From Psoroptes ovis (taxonomy: Eukaryota; Arthropoda; Arachnida; Sarcoptiformes; Psoroptidae), in contig PQWQ01000011.1 in assembly GCA_002943765.1 (NCBI GenBank), positions 1,736,001 through 1,800,000 of the forward strand: 64,000 nt of DNA, given 5' to 3'. Positions 38,185 through 51,300 of the stretch are shown one piece after another. The first letter of the stretch is position 1, and each line of letters starts with the position of its first letter. The position numbers were made by a program, and so were the translations under genes. The notes beneath the pieces were generated by a model. The model ran no database searches. It had not been told where the DNA came from and saw only the letters and a list, made by a program, of their open reading frames with translations.

Positions 38185-40310
38185 TATATTAACATTTGAA
38201 TTATCATCATTATTTTTTCACTTTTCAGAAATTGATTTAATGATAATCATGTATTTTTTTTTTTTTTTTTTTTGTTGGTTTATAAATCTTGTTTTATTTT
38301 TTTTGTTTGTCATTCAATAATCAAATGGCTTATGTGGAAACAACCTTCAAGCAATCTTTAGCGAGCGATTTATGTCGCGCGCGTTATCTCGGGCATTCGT
38401 AGCCGTCAATGTTCAATTTCAATGTTTTTTCAATTCAATATGTCGAATAAAATATAAAAAATTTTCGAAATACCAGTTGTTGTTGTCACTGTTTTGATAG
38501 TATAATGGTTTAATACATTTAATGTTTAGCCTCACAACAAAATATAATCGTAGATAAATGATATTTAGTGTTTTGTGTTGTATGTAATACATTTGAAATG
38601 AAAATAAATAAATACAGATAGATAGACGCGCGATAACCAATTCCAGAGATTTATTGGATTGATTTTCTTCGTATTTTTGCATTTTACATTTCGAAATTAC
38701 ATTTGAAAATCAAATGTTTGTGTGTGTATATAACCAAACAAAAATAAATGAATAAGCCAGGCATTAAACAACATTGAACACGAATAAAGCAAAAAAAAAA
38801 AAAAAAAAATTGGATAAATATCGCCATAAGGAGATGATGATGAACAAACACAAAGAAGCTAAAGCTATTTGAGACTATTGTATTTGTTTGAACCCCAAAG
38901 AACAACAGCAGCAACAGCAACAGTAAAAAGAAAAAATATCAGAGACCATGGGTTAGGCTAGCTCATTGGTTCATGATATGTTCATTGTCAGTGATATTGA
39001 AAATGGAAAATGAAATGAAATAATAAAAAATTATCACAGAAAATGGCCAAGGTCATGGCCAAACAAATACCAGAAAATATTTTCATTGAGCTAAGACGAA
39101 ATCAGCCAAAAACAAAAATCCTTGTCTTTCGAAAAATATTTTATTGGATTTTCAAGTGTAATAATTTTCCATAGAAAAAATATTGAAAGAAGAAATGGTG
39201 AATTAAGAAATTGAAAGAAAGAAAATCATGGAGATTAGCAGCAAACAAGCACAGCAACAAGAGATAACGAGACACGAAAATATTTTCGAAAAAGATATCC
39301 ACATTTGCTTATTCATACTTGTTACTTGAATTCAAATAATATGCCATACAAATCAACATCAACAACAACAACAACAAATTGTACAATTTGAAATGGTATT
39401 TCAGTTTTTTATTGAAAACAATTTCTTCAAAATGATTTGAACATGGCCAAATATAATCGCAAATAATGGTTGACAGCAACTAATCAACTAATTGAAAGCA
39501 GCCAAACATTGGATAAAGATTAGAGATTAGTGTTTCGCAGCTTCGATTGATTTGAAAAAATAATAATTCGAAATTTCAAAGTCTAAATCATCTTAAATCT
39601 GCATTGAATGCATTCGACAAGTTGAATGGAGTTGAATTAAATTCAAAAATTGATCAAAAAATGGAAAAATTTCATTTCATTTGATTTTCATTTCATTCAA
39701 ATGACATTGAAAATCGTCATTTCAATTTACTTCTTCTTCTTCTTCAGCAGTCACAGTAATCGTTGTTGATTAATAATTTAAATCCACGGATATTAATCAA
39801 CAGAGAGAAAAAATGAAAAATTTCGGTGTTTTGATCATTATCATTGATATATGTATTCATTCAAAATAGTGAAATACATATCATGAAATTTATTTTTTCT
39901 TCTCGATATCTGTCCAACTCTCTAATGTATTTCTCTGATTTCTATATGCATCATCTTCGAGCATTTCAGATTAATTGAATTCATTGACATTTGAGAGCGA
40001 AAAAATCTTCATAATTTCTTCAAATCAATTTCAAATACAAATATCTTTCAAATCAATTTGTTTGTTGTTTGTTTGTTTCACATTTTTCAATCAAATTTTA
40101 CATTTTTTTAAAATCAATTTTCAATCATACAAAAATAGAAAATGGGAATATAAATTCAAATTGTTCCATTTCACACATTTTTTTTCACTGCTGTTGTTTT
40201 TGTTGTTGTTCACCAATGATTACTCCACTGATTTCATAATAATCAATGAAAAAAAAAATGTCAAAGAAAAACAACAAACAAACAACATGTGATTTAATTA
40301 TTTTTGGAAA

Positions 40311-40370
40311 TACCAGGTGTATCAATATGAAGTGAGCGTTCGGAAAAAAAGTTCCTAGGTGGTGCATTTG
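40311..40370 (+). mobile_element. Possible mauritiana-type mariner terminus, relic
   Basis: TA at 40311-40312 is followed by CCAGGTGTATCAATATGAAG. This resembles the CCAGGTGTA start of mariner inverted repeats of the mauritiana group, as I recall them. The sequence after it (AGTGAGCGTTCGG) is richer in G+C than its surroundings. I see no opposite terminus and no transposase motif downstream, so only one end may remain. The right limit is arbitrary. Confidence 0.3.
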
Positions 40371-42505
40371 TCAAAATAAATTGGAATTTGTTTTTGGAAT
40401 TGAATCTAGGACCTCTGGCCATCATTTTTGTCAAAAATTACTCCATTTGAAAATCGGGTCATATTTTTTCATCATGTCAAAGATGACCAAATTTGTATGG
40501 AAAATTGACAACAGTGACAAATTCAATTTTAGACCATATTTAATTATTCAATGTTATAAATTATTATTATCAATGATTATTATCATTGATAGCATTGATA
40601 ATATCAATAATAATAATAATGATTATTTCAATTGAAAAAATATTAATTTATATTTCATTTATTTTGAAAAATGGTCGATAAACTACGAATGGATAGAGAT
40701 TGATGTTTTTGAAAATTTAAGAAATTTTCAATTTTTTCATACAATTCAACAATAGTTACGGCAGTACAAGTCATTGCATTGAATTTTGAATTGAGTTTTG
40801 GATGAATAAATGGCTCAAAAAGAAGAGACAAACTTTTGGTTTTTCACTTGTTTGCATTTGCTTCGTAATAATAATAACGAAATAAATCTCATAAATATTA
40901 TCATTATTATTATTATATTCAATGTTTACTTTTTTTCAAAAAGTTTTTTTTTTATTAATTTATTTATTTATTTTTTGCTGTTGCTTTCAAAAAAATAAAG
41001 ATTTTCCTGGTTAAATCTCTCTCTCTGCTTTGTACATATAAAGATCGTTTTATCATCACCATCTTCATCATCCACCAGTATTCAAAGCCATTCAAAGCCA
41101 TCATCATCATCATAATCATCAACCGAATCAAGTTTTTTTCCTTGAAAAAGTCGCAATTCAATTCAATGATGATGATGATGATGATAATAAAATTTAGAGA
41201 TAAAAGAGGCAGCAAAAGGTGACCATGATGATGATGATGATGATTAGAATGATGATAAAATGATTTGAAAACAAGCTTAGAAACCAGAGAGCTATCGAGA
41301 GATAGAGAGTATGTGTGGTTAATCATTCAACCATAATCCATGCAATGATAAACTGAATGAAAATGATTTTGAATTTTGAAAGATTTTGAGAAATGACATA
41401 TCACATGTGTCTATGTCTAAGCTCATCTTGGCCATTATTAGCCATTATTATTACAAGTTAATTGGACTAAAGCAAAACCTGTAGCTGCTTTTCAACAATG
41501 ATAATAATAAAGGTAATGATAATATAACAAGGTTTTAAGTCGTCAAGCGAAATAAAGAAATAAATGAAATAAGAATGTATAACCACCATTAAGATTATGG
41601 AAAAATTTGCAAATTGAAAAATTTTTGAAAATTGAAAATGTGATTCATTGAAAGTGTATGCGTGTGAAATCTCCGAGGAGATGATCATCATCATCATCAT
41701 CATCATTTCAACCAAATGAAATAACACGAAATATTTAAATTGAAATTAAAATTATCAAAAAAAGAAAAAGAAATAAAATTTTTGAAAAAATAAAAAAAAA
41801 TTCAAAATGTAAATAGACCTTGAGATATAATGTAATAATCTTTTTTTGTGTGTATGTATTACATATTACACACATTTATTTATATGAATAAATAATAAAT
41901 TTTAAATTTTAAAATTTCTGGTTTTTAAGAAAAATTCAAAAATTCAAATACTCATTTTCATATTTGAATGTATTCATATTGATTTTCATTTGTCAAACAT
42001 ATGTGTTTTTGTAGCTTTTTACACAGCTTGTTAGTGTGAGGTAATACACACAAAGCCAAATACATATTTGATTACAAAATTTTATCACTTTGAAATTCGG
42101 TGTTTTTTCTTCTTAAAGAAATATTCACTGAAATTGATTTTTTTTTTCTCAAAAATCAAATGAAAAATTTCATGTTCATCACACATCACGTGTACATATC
42201 ATATATTGTTTTCGATATATTTGAACATTATTCACATGTTCAAATATGATTCAGATTCACAGTTTATGTGAAAATTTTAAGGATAAAATAATTTTTTAAA
42301 ATAAATTTCAAAGTCATTATCGAATCGTATTTCACATTTTGGATGAATTGCTATAACTGTATTTGCATTTATCACCAAGGAATATTGCATAACACACTTT
42401 TTCTCTCTGGGTAAGGATATCATATTCACAAATTTATAAATAGCTGAGTAAATAATATGATTTCAAGACATATAAGATTTATAAAAATAAGAAAATTCCA
42501 CCTAC

Positions 42506-43103
42506 CATTTATTTGTTGTTGATCGCAATTGTTGTTATGATTGTTGTTTACATTGATAATATTAGCAACATTAGATGAATTGATTACATCTTTAATATCG
42601 AATAATTGTGATGCAGCAGCGGCAGCCGCAAAAGCAGCTTGACCGAATGCATTATTCATTGATTCATCGCAATGTTCAATGTTTTGATGTTGATGATTGT
42701 TTGTTATCGATGGTATTGTTGTCGTTGATGCTGCTGCTGCTGCTGTCGTCGATGTTGATGTTGTCATTGTTGATGGTGATGTATTTAGTTGTTGTTGTTG
42801 ATATTGTTGCTGCTGTTGATTATGATGAAGATGATGTAAATGATTATTATTATTATTATTGTTATTATTACTGTTGTTATTATTATTATTATTCGAAGAT
42901 AAATTTAACCCTGGTGATAAATGATTTATTGGTGGTGTTGTTGTTGTTGATGATGATGATGATGATGACATATTCGATTGAGATATAGTTTGATTTGTTG
43001 TCGATCTTTGCAATCTTGTTGATGATGTTTCAACTGGATCACACATAATAACATTATCGGAACAAGTGTTATTGTTTGCTGCGAGTCCCATGAATAGATT
43101 TGC
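42506..43103 (-). CDS. Internal coding exon of an Asn/Gln/Ser/Ala-rich protein
   Basis: On the minus strand a T-rich acceptor ending TTTAG (43108-43104) opens a 598-base exon. The frame stays open from the first base (A-N-L-F-M-G-L-A), with an ATG at 43091. The exon closes at AATG followed by a good donor GTAGGT (from 42505). An ORF that reads on past the donor gains a hydrophobic tail, which I regard as intron read-through. The segment holds homopolymer runs: Ser7, Thr4, two Asn runs (7 and 9) split by Ser, Gln5-Tyr-Gln4, and two Ala runs. Non-repetitive islands such as MCDPVETSSTRLQ and QLFDIKDVINSSNVANI separate them. Such composition is common in arthropod transcription factors and RNA-binding proteins, but no folded domain is present and I do not recognise the gene. 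The exon ends in phase 1, so partner exons must exist on both sides or outside the window. If ATG 43091 is the real start, the exon is the first coding one. Confidence 0.6.
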
Positions 43104-43577
43104 CTAAATAAATGGTTAAACAAACACAAAAATAAATGAAATTGAATGTCAAATTCAATGATGATATATGCCACAATTCAAATCAAATTCAAAACAGTAA
43201 ATAAATACAGTAACCGAATTAAGAGTAAGAGTGAAATTTGAAATTGAGAAAGAAATCAAACAAAATAATGATAAACTTATTTTAAATCAAAATAAACAAA
43301 TGAAAATTTGATAACCGAAAAAAGATTTTTGATTTATTTATTTATTTTTATTTTTCAATGAAATGATAATGATTTTGTTATTTATTTTCATTTGATTTTC
43401 ACACATATAAATGTGTGATAATGAATAATAATTACAATTACACACTGAACATATCAAAACGAATCAATGACTTAAATTACATTATTATTATTATTATTCA
43501 ATTATTGCCATTCATTCATCAGTGATGATGAAAAATTATCATCATAATTATTTTTGTGTGTATAGCCTTCGCATTTA

Positions 43578-43657
43578 TAAGGTTGTCTGAAAAGTTTTTG
43601 CCGGTAATATCGTAGAAAATCATTGAAAAATCGGAAAGTACTTTTCGGACAACCCAA
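43578..43657 (-). mobile_element. Palindromic mariner-like MITE, copy 12 (core A, inverted)
   Basis: 80 bp. The ends are TAAGGTTGTCTGAAAAGTTT and CTTTTCGGACAACCCAA, and the core ATATCGTAGAAAATCATTGA is core A in reverse. It lies about 470 bases upstream (minus-strand sense) of the polyN/Q exon at 43103-42506. Confidence 0.85.
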
Positions 43658-46016
43658 TATTTACTGAACGGGAGAAATAAGTCAATTGAATCGAAAAAAA
43701 ACAACAACAACCGTTCAATCAATCAATCAATCGATTATTGAATGATTGAAAATTAATTCAATGAATAAATCTTAATAAAAAAAAATTCACCAATCGAAAG
43801 AAAACAACAACAAAAACATATAAAAGTTCATCAACATTTGATTTATTATTATGAGTTTATCAATAATAATAAATAAATTCAAGTTGAAAAATTTCGAATA
43901 AAAAAACACAGAAAATAATAAATTTTGATTGAAATTCTGATAAAATTTGATCATTGAAAATACAAAATATCACCATTATATCATTCGAGAATCGTTGCAT
44001 TGAACAAAACAAGCAAGATTTATTGTAAAAATAATTATTTAACCATTTGAATCGACCTTGGTCTTTGAATATGATCTTTGAATTTTGATCTAAGGAATGG
44101 ATAAAAAATAAATTTCAATAATTTAAGAAAATTATTATCAAAGATTAAATAATAAGTAAAAATGAATGAATGAATTAAAATGTAATACTTTGAAATTGTA
44201 ATACAATGTGAATCAAATTTGACACTGAAAATGAATGCATTAAAAAACAAATTGTCATTCATTCATTCATTCACATTCATTTGTTCATATTTCAATTTGA
44301 TATCCGTGATTATAAAAAAGGTAACAAGTAATCACAAAATAGAAAAATCCATCATCAAATTACCAGAAAAGAAAAAATTTCAATTATTCTTAAAAATGGA
44401 TTGAATCACATTTTTGAATTGAAATTATTTTCTAATGATGAACATAATAAAATGACAGGTGAATTAAAAACCCATTTTTCTTTAAATAATTCATCACCAG
44501 AAATGTTTAGTTTTCTGTCTAATATTTTTAACGCCCGAAATATATGTGCACGGAAAATCAAGGGGAATTAAAAGGGAGAATTTCAAATGGAAATATTTTT
44601 TCAAATGGAAATCGCCTTGAAAACATGAAGTCGATGACGATTATAATGATGATGAATGTCGTGTTAAATGAATGATAATTTTTGCAGAAAAATTTATTTT
44701 TTCTTGTAATTTTTCAACTCATCATCATCAATTGAATTCAACTATTTAAACGATTTCGGGGAATAAACCACAGCGTCTTAAATGAATCAGGGTAAAATTT
44801 TACAGCGAAAAAAAATTGGAAAAATAACGATGAAATTAGAACGATCAATTGACATTTTATCACGATTTTCACCAGTGTTTTAATATAAATGTTGAAAAAA
44901 CGATAGACTACTACTGGTTGTGAAATGAATAAATTATCAATATTGAAATGACTTAAAATTCATGACAAAATATGCATCATTTGATGAGGAAAAATACTTT
45001 GAATTTGAATTTAAAGAAGCAAATCGAAAAATATTTTGAATTTAAATCTATTCAAATTTTAAGACGATTCAATGTTTGTTGGATGAGGATAAAATTTACT
45101 GGTCAAAATTACTGAAAGTCTAGAAATAAATAATTTGCTTTGATTTGCAGGAAAAATGAAATAAAATGAAATATTTTTAAGAAATTCAAAAATGAATTGT
45201 TTCTTTCCTTTAATCCAGTCGAGAAAAATACAATTCATACCAATAGACAGTGATAGACAATAGAGTTTTTACAAAACGAAAAAACAAAACACGTCTTCCC
45301 CAATCTTTTATTGAATTTTTAAACTGTGAAAAATTCAAAGGAATGAATGAATCACCATCTAAGACCAAAGGCCTGTTAACAACAGCAAAAATTTTTCATC
45401 GTTTTTTGCTGCATTGAAACTCAATAAAAAGCTGATAACTAGGACAACATTGATGTTGCAAGTAACCATAATAAACAACGAATAATCTCGATAATAACGA
45501 CTGGAAAACCTGGACTTTTTATTCGCCAGAACACACTTGTTCATATACTCATAAAATTCATTGCGAAATTTCGCTTTTCATATTCAATGTTTGAAAGCAA
45601 AAGTCAACAAATAAATTTTTTTTAAATAAATCCTATGGATGATTTGAATGTTGATTTCATTTGCAAAAGCAACAACAAGGACTAAAGAACTTAAAGAAAT
45701 ACCATTCATCATCTTATGATGTGTTGAACCAGACCAAATGTGCTTTCAAATTGCTGTTATTCAATATTTTTTATTCGTTTTTTTTCCTCTGTGTATTTGT
45801 TTGTCTCTGTGTGTAAATCGTCTTTCAAACATCTTTTGTGTTCACAAAAGAAATATTTAAGAAAAGCTAAAGTCTTCTAGACAAATAATGAAATAATTCA
45901 AATGAATTATCATCATTGTTACTATCGTCGTTATTAGACAAGTACAATTTTAAAGTGAAAAAAAGCAAGGAAAATCTTTATCGATTTTGATCCATACATT
46001 AGAAGTGCCAATATAT

Positions 46017-46036
46017 GGTGGTGGTGGTGGTGGTGG
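46017..46036 (+). repeat. (GGT)n microsatellite
   Basis: Seven GGT-type triplets; G-rich and unusual in this AT-rich window. Confidence 0.85.
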
Positions 46037-48295
46037 CAATGGTACCACACAAGTACATTTTTACATTTAAAAATTGAGAATTTACGGCTTTCTTAGGGTG
46101 AAAAAAAATTAAGGGAAAATAATTCAACGAAATTGTACAAATGTCTATGGCTAAATACCAATATTAAATAATGAAAGACCTTTGGAAAATAAAACAAAGA
46201 CCTCGGAGAAAATGAAAAAAATAAAATCCAGGAATAATCGATGAAAGCATCTTTGAAAATTGAATTGAAAGATGTTCTGTTTTTCTTAAAAACCAAAGAC
46301 AGTCTTAAAATATTGGAAAATATTAGAAACAGATTATCATCATCATCATCATCATCATCAAATAATACAGACACAATAATCACTGCCAAGCGACAAGGGT
46401 GGTTTTTTTTTTTGCTGATAAATAAATTTAAACATCAATAACAACAACTTGTGAGGTGTGTCAATAAATATTGCAGAATCAACAGACTTTTACTTAAGAT
46501 TTCTTAAAGGTTTTTACAAGTTGTGAATTGACAAATAAAATAAAGCAATGAAATGACAAGGATTGAGATCAAATGAAAATACAAGCATTCATAAATATTA
46601 TTAATAATAATCTTTAAGATTTTTACATCTCAAGAAATTTTTTTTTCAATATTTTCAAGAGTGAAAAAAATCCATATTATTTCATATATGTCAATAATTG
46701 TAAATATTAAACATTAATTGATGATGGAGATGATCACTGATATATCTTTGGTATTGCATTTATAAGTACAACAGCAACAATGATAATAATGATTACACAA
46801 TACATACATCTATTGATGATGATGATGATCATAATCATTGGAAAATCTTGAAAAATCTTGGAGATTTTCACACCTTTTTTAAGCATTGATTGTTTGCAGA
46901 GAAGAAACAGGGCACTTTTGCCAAATATTAATACAAATACAGATACAAATACCGATTGCGAAAGCGAAAAACCTTCAAATAAATATGCTTGAAATCATTT
47001 TACATTTTTTATATCGAAATATCTACTTTTATTATATAATCCCTCTATCTCTTGTACTAACCAATAAATAATAATAATTGTAATAATTTTTCACATGTGA
47101 AATATTACAAAAAAACAAGTACAAATGATAATAATAATCCAATTTTATATCCATTTTTAATAAGAAAACAACAAGAAAAAATTTTCATTTATTAATTTTT
47201 CTCAAAACATCATAATTTGATGATCATGCAATCCAAGATCATGGATATTTTCAAATATGAAATTTTTGTTTCATATAATTGTAGTTATAATTGTAGACAA
47301 ATGGTTTTGTAAAAATGGAAAAAAAATGGGTTGAAAAATTTATACTAAACATCTCAATGAGTAGTGAGAACAAGTGATAACTATTGAAAATATAATAATA
47401 AATGAAATAAACCAAAATGAAATAATAAAAATCTAATAAAATTAAAAATAATCGACATTTGAAGGTCGAGAACAGGTAAATTTTCTAATACAAATCATTT
47501 ATAGAAAAATCGAGAGGATTTTCTTATTTATTTATTTCGATTATTTTGTCAAATTTCAAGTTTTTAATTCATCTGAAGAAATTTCAAATAAAAACTTGTG
47601 ATTTCTTCAATTGAGGGATTTAGTTTCAAGATATTTTCATTTCTTCGTCTTTGTTTTTGTTTTAAAACTGATTATTACTTATTGAATTTTTCCAATTCAA
47701 AAAGATTAAACTTGTCGAAATATAATGATATTTAATATTTCATAGATTTATTTGAAAGATTATCACATTTTATTCGAAAAATTTTTATTTGTTCATCACT
47801 TGAATTCAAAATCAAAGATATTATTATTTATGGAATGGTTAATAAAAGTGGAAAAATATAGTGTAATGATTAATGAATTATTACATATAATAATCAAAAT
47901 CATTAGTACAAATGTGTCTGTGTTTGTTCATATATTTACCGGTGATTAGTGATATTTCAATGATTAGTGAGATTTCAATGAATAAATGAATGAATGAATG
48001 ATGATGATTTTCAATGTTTTATCATTTGCTTTGCTTTGAAATAAAATACTTGCAACGTGAATAAACTATGTAATCAGATCATAATCATCAAAAGTCATCA
48101 AAAAGTCAAAAAAAAAAAAAGAAATAACAGATAAATGAATGGAAAAATATTGTAATAAAATAATCAAAAAAATGAATAAATATGAAAAACTTGTGAATTT
48201 TATTTATTTTCATTTATATTTTTTTTTGCAAAAATAACGATTAAATGATTAAACAATGGTCATAGATATCATCATAAAATAATGACCATCATGGT

Positions 48296-48320
48296 GAATG
48301 AATGAATGAATGAATGAATG
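48296..48320 (+). repeat. (GAAT)6 microsatellite
   Basis: A GAAT tetramer array followed by two more GAAT copies after a short break. Confidence 0.88.
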
Positions 48321-51300
48321 GTTTAATGAATGAATGACAAATATTGTTTTAATATTCAAATCAAAGAAAAAAAAATGTCATCAAAAACAATAAAAAATTT
48401 TCATTTATCCAAGACGAACAAAGAAAATAATTTACATAAATTCATTTTTGATTGAAACAAAAACCATCATCATCATCATCATCATCAACAGCTGAAAAGG
48501 ATCAACTGAACCATTCAAAACAATAACCGAAAACCAGTGAAGAATAGGTTGAAATTATTCATTAAGAAAGAACAAAATTTATGGGGTGTAAAATATGACC
48601 AACAATAAACAAAACAAAAATGAAAGGTAATCACCTAGTGGACCACCACAACCACCAGCACCACCACAACCACCTTTACTTTCAAAATGTTTGATAGAAT
48701 TTTAATCGAAAAAATAAAAATAAAAGCAAATTAAAATCAAAATAATAGAAATGATAAGCTTCATTATCATATCATAATATTTGTTGAGTTAATTTAAGCC
48801 AAATGATTGAATATCAAGATTGAATAATAATGAAAAATCTCAGGATATTCAATTTCGTATTAGTTTTTGTATTAGTATTAGTTGGTATTACACATATTAC
48901 CAAGCATAAACAATGCAAGACACTGAGCTTAATCGTTGCCTGCGTAATACAAATAATGGTTGTATCAATTACTAGTTATTTAAACCATTATTTCTTCTCA
49001 AATATGTAAGAATATATTCATGTTTTTGGTATTCATATTTCAATTAGACACACCAAAAAAAGAAAGAAAATCTGAAAATCTGAAAATCGAGAAATTTTTT
49101 GAAAAAATATTTGATCCTGTCTAACAACAAAGAAATGACAGAAATCCATGTGAATTTATCCCTTGAATTATGAAGACTTGGGACCAGCTAATTCCTAAAT
49201 TCATTTCAACAAACTTATCTCATGAAGAAAAACGGAAAAATTCTCATCATCCACCACCACCACCAAAACAACCACCAAAGCCACGACAACCACCATGATC
49301 ATCAAGTCTATACATTATCATCATCATCATAATCATGATTATCATCGAATAATTCATTTAAGAAAAAAAATGAATTTGAAATTATTAAAAAAAAAAAAAA
49401 TACAACTGAGCAAGAATGAATCAAATGAAAAAATCGGGCGTAAACCATGTCACGCAAATTTGCATTCCAATTCGTATTTGAAATTATTCTTATTATTCGT
49501 AATATTATTCGTATTTGAAAGATATTTCAAAGTTTATAATCATAATAATCAAAATAATAATAATAATTCTTATTCATTTTTAAATCTCATGTATGTATGA
49601 ATGTCTATGTACAACAAGCAACAACATTTTACATTTAATATATTCTAAGAGAGATTTAATTCATTTGAATTTATTAAATCTTGGACTTTTTTTTTTATTT
49701 AAAGTAAATCTTCACTAAACTAAGTAACTTTTAATCATCATAAGCATAATCATCATTAGCTTTTTATGAAGAACTGAATGATAACGACTAAGATATTTGT
49801 CATCAATAATAGAATTAACTATTGGAGAAGAAGAAGAAGAAGAATTTCAATGAATTTCAAAGTCATGATAACTTTTTAAAGGCCAAAGATTCAGCAAATT
49901 TTAAGAAAAAATTAGCAGCTAAATCATCATCACCATAGTCATTAAGTGATTTGTGTTGATTTAAATTCGTAGTTTGTTATTCATTTCATTTTTTGAAAGC
50001 AAAATAAAATGAAATCCATGAAAATCATCAAAATGATATCTCATCATCATTAGATCAACCACCTTGTAAAATTTTTACTAATTTCAATCGTAATAACAAT
50101 GATAATCATTGTTATTATCATCAAATTTGAAGCAATTCTCTCCTCTTAATATCATTCATTCATCCAATTTTTAGGGTGAAATTCTAATTATTCAAAATAC
50201 AATTGGAATAATCACAATTGAAATTTTGAATTTTTAAAATTTCTCAAAAAAAAAGATTCCACCAAAAGCCAAACCTAATTTATCAAAAAAAATTGATCAA
50301 ATTAGATTCGTATTTAAATGAATATATTTCTTAAAGAAACCATGAAGGTTTCACCGATTACACAACTAAGTAAATGCAATTTGTATTGATGTGTAAAACA
50401 TGAACAATGACACAATACGAAGCAAAAAAGCGAAGCGAAAAATTTCATTCAAATTCAAATTTGAAATCATGTAAATCACAAAAGATAATAAAATTCATTT
50501 ATTCATTTCTTCTTTATTTTTCAAACAAAAAATTGTCAAAGAAACACACGGTGATCATCATCATCATCATTATCATCTAATCAAATGATAAAGATGATGA
50601 TGATGACAATAACAGGTTAACGCCAAATCGTTTTTTTTTTTCTCGTAATTGTTTGGCTGGTTACTTTTCGTTTATTTATTTGTTTGTTTGCAATGAATTA
50701 TAACAATTATCAAAGCATCTCAGAGAATGAATAGATAAGGTGGAATATTTCAATTGAATTTTATTATATTTCTCGAATTTCATTTGAATTTCTTATGTAA
50801 AAAAAGCAATGAAGGAATGAAAATAAACCTGACACATTTAAATCAAATCGTCACATTTTATTTCGTTATTATCGCTATTATTATGTTCATTTGTTCACAA
50901 TTGTCACCACCAAATGATTCAAAAATATTCTCATACACACTGAGACACACAAAGAAATATCGGAGATAAATACAAGAAATTCATTTAAATATTCATTCGT
51001 ACGGAAGAAAAAGAATAGGATATCTTTGAAATGAAATTTCAAATAAAATAAAATCAATGAATGGCCACCGAGATGTGTGATTTGATCTTTGTGAATTTTT
51101 CGAATTTCAATTCAATTCAATGAGAGAAATTAGTAATGATGAAGAAATTCAATGTGAATTCATTCATTCATATCATCAACTGGAATTTTTTTTTTAGTTT
51201 TTCATTTCTCAATTGACGATTGAATAAAGACATAGTCATAGAATTAAAAGAAAAAATTCAAAAATTTCGTACCGGGTCGCTGTGGTTGTTGTTGTTGCTT

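Larger units (their letters stand above)
36481..42505. other. Non-coding AT-rich DNA, probably intron downstream of the minus-strand exon
   Basis: Holds three MITE copies (36778, 37840, 38105), the mariner-like terminus at 40311, a TTTA run near 37046-37066, poly-T (~38253-38273) and poly-A (~38793-38810) tracts, and a small CpG-rich patch at 38360-38400. GAT/ATC clusters occur near 41171, 41224 and 41681. If the exon at 43103-42506 is real, at least the part near 42505 is its downstream intron; no next exon could be recognised. Confidence 0.6.

Noticed and set aside
40964..41326. 120-codon minus-strand frame
   Set aside because: His, Met and Ile runs are readings of GAT/ATC repeats; no non-repetitive domain.
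42426..42505. Hydrophobic C-terminal tail of the minus-strand frame, read as a membrane anchor
   Set aside because: It lies beyond a good donor site and has the AT-rich composition of intron, so it is probably read-through.
42608..42988. Plus-strand frame opposite the minus-strand exon
   Set aside because: A shadow of the repeat-encoded exon: Leu, Tyr and Met runs from complementary triplets, with no splice support.
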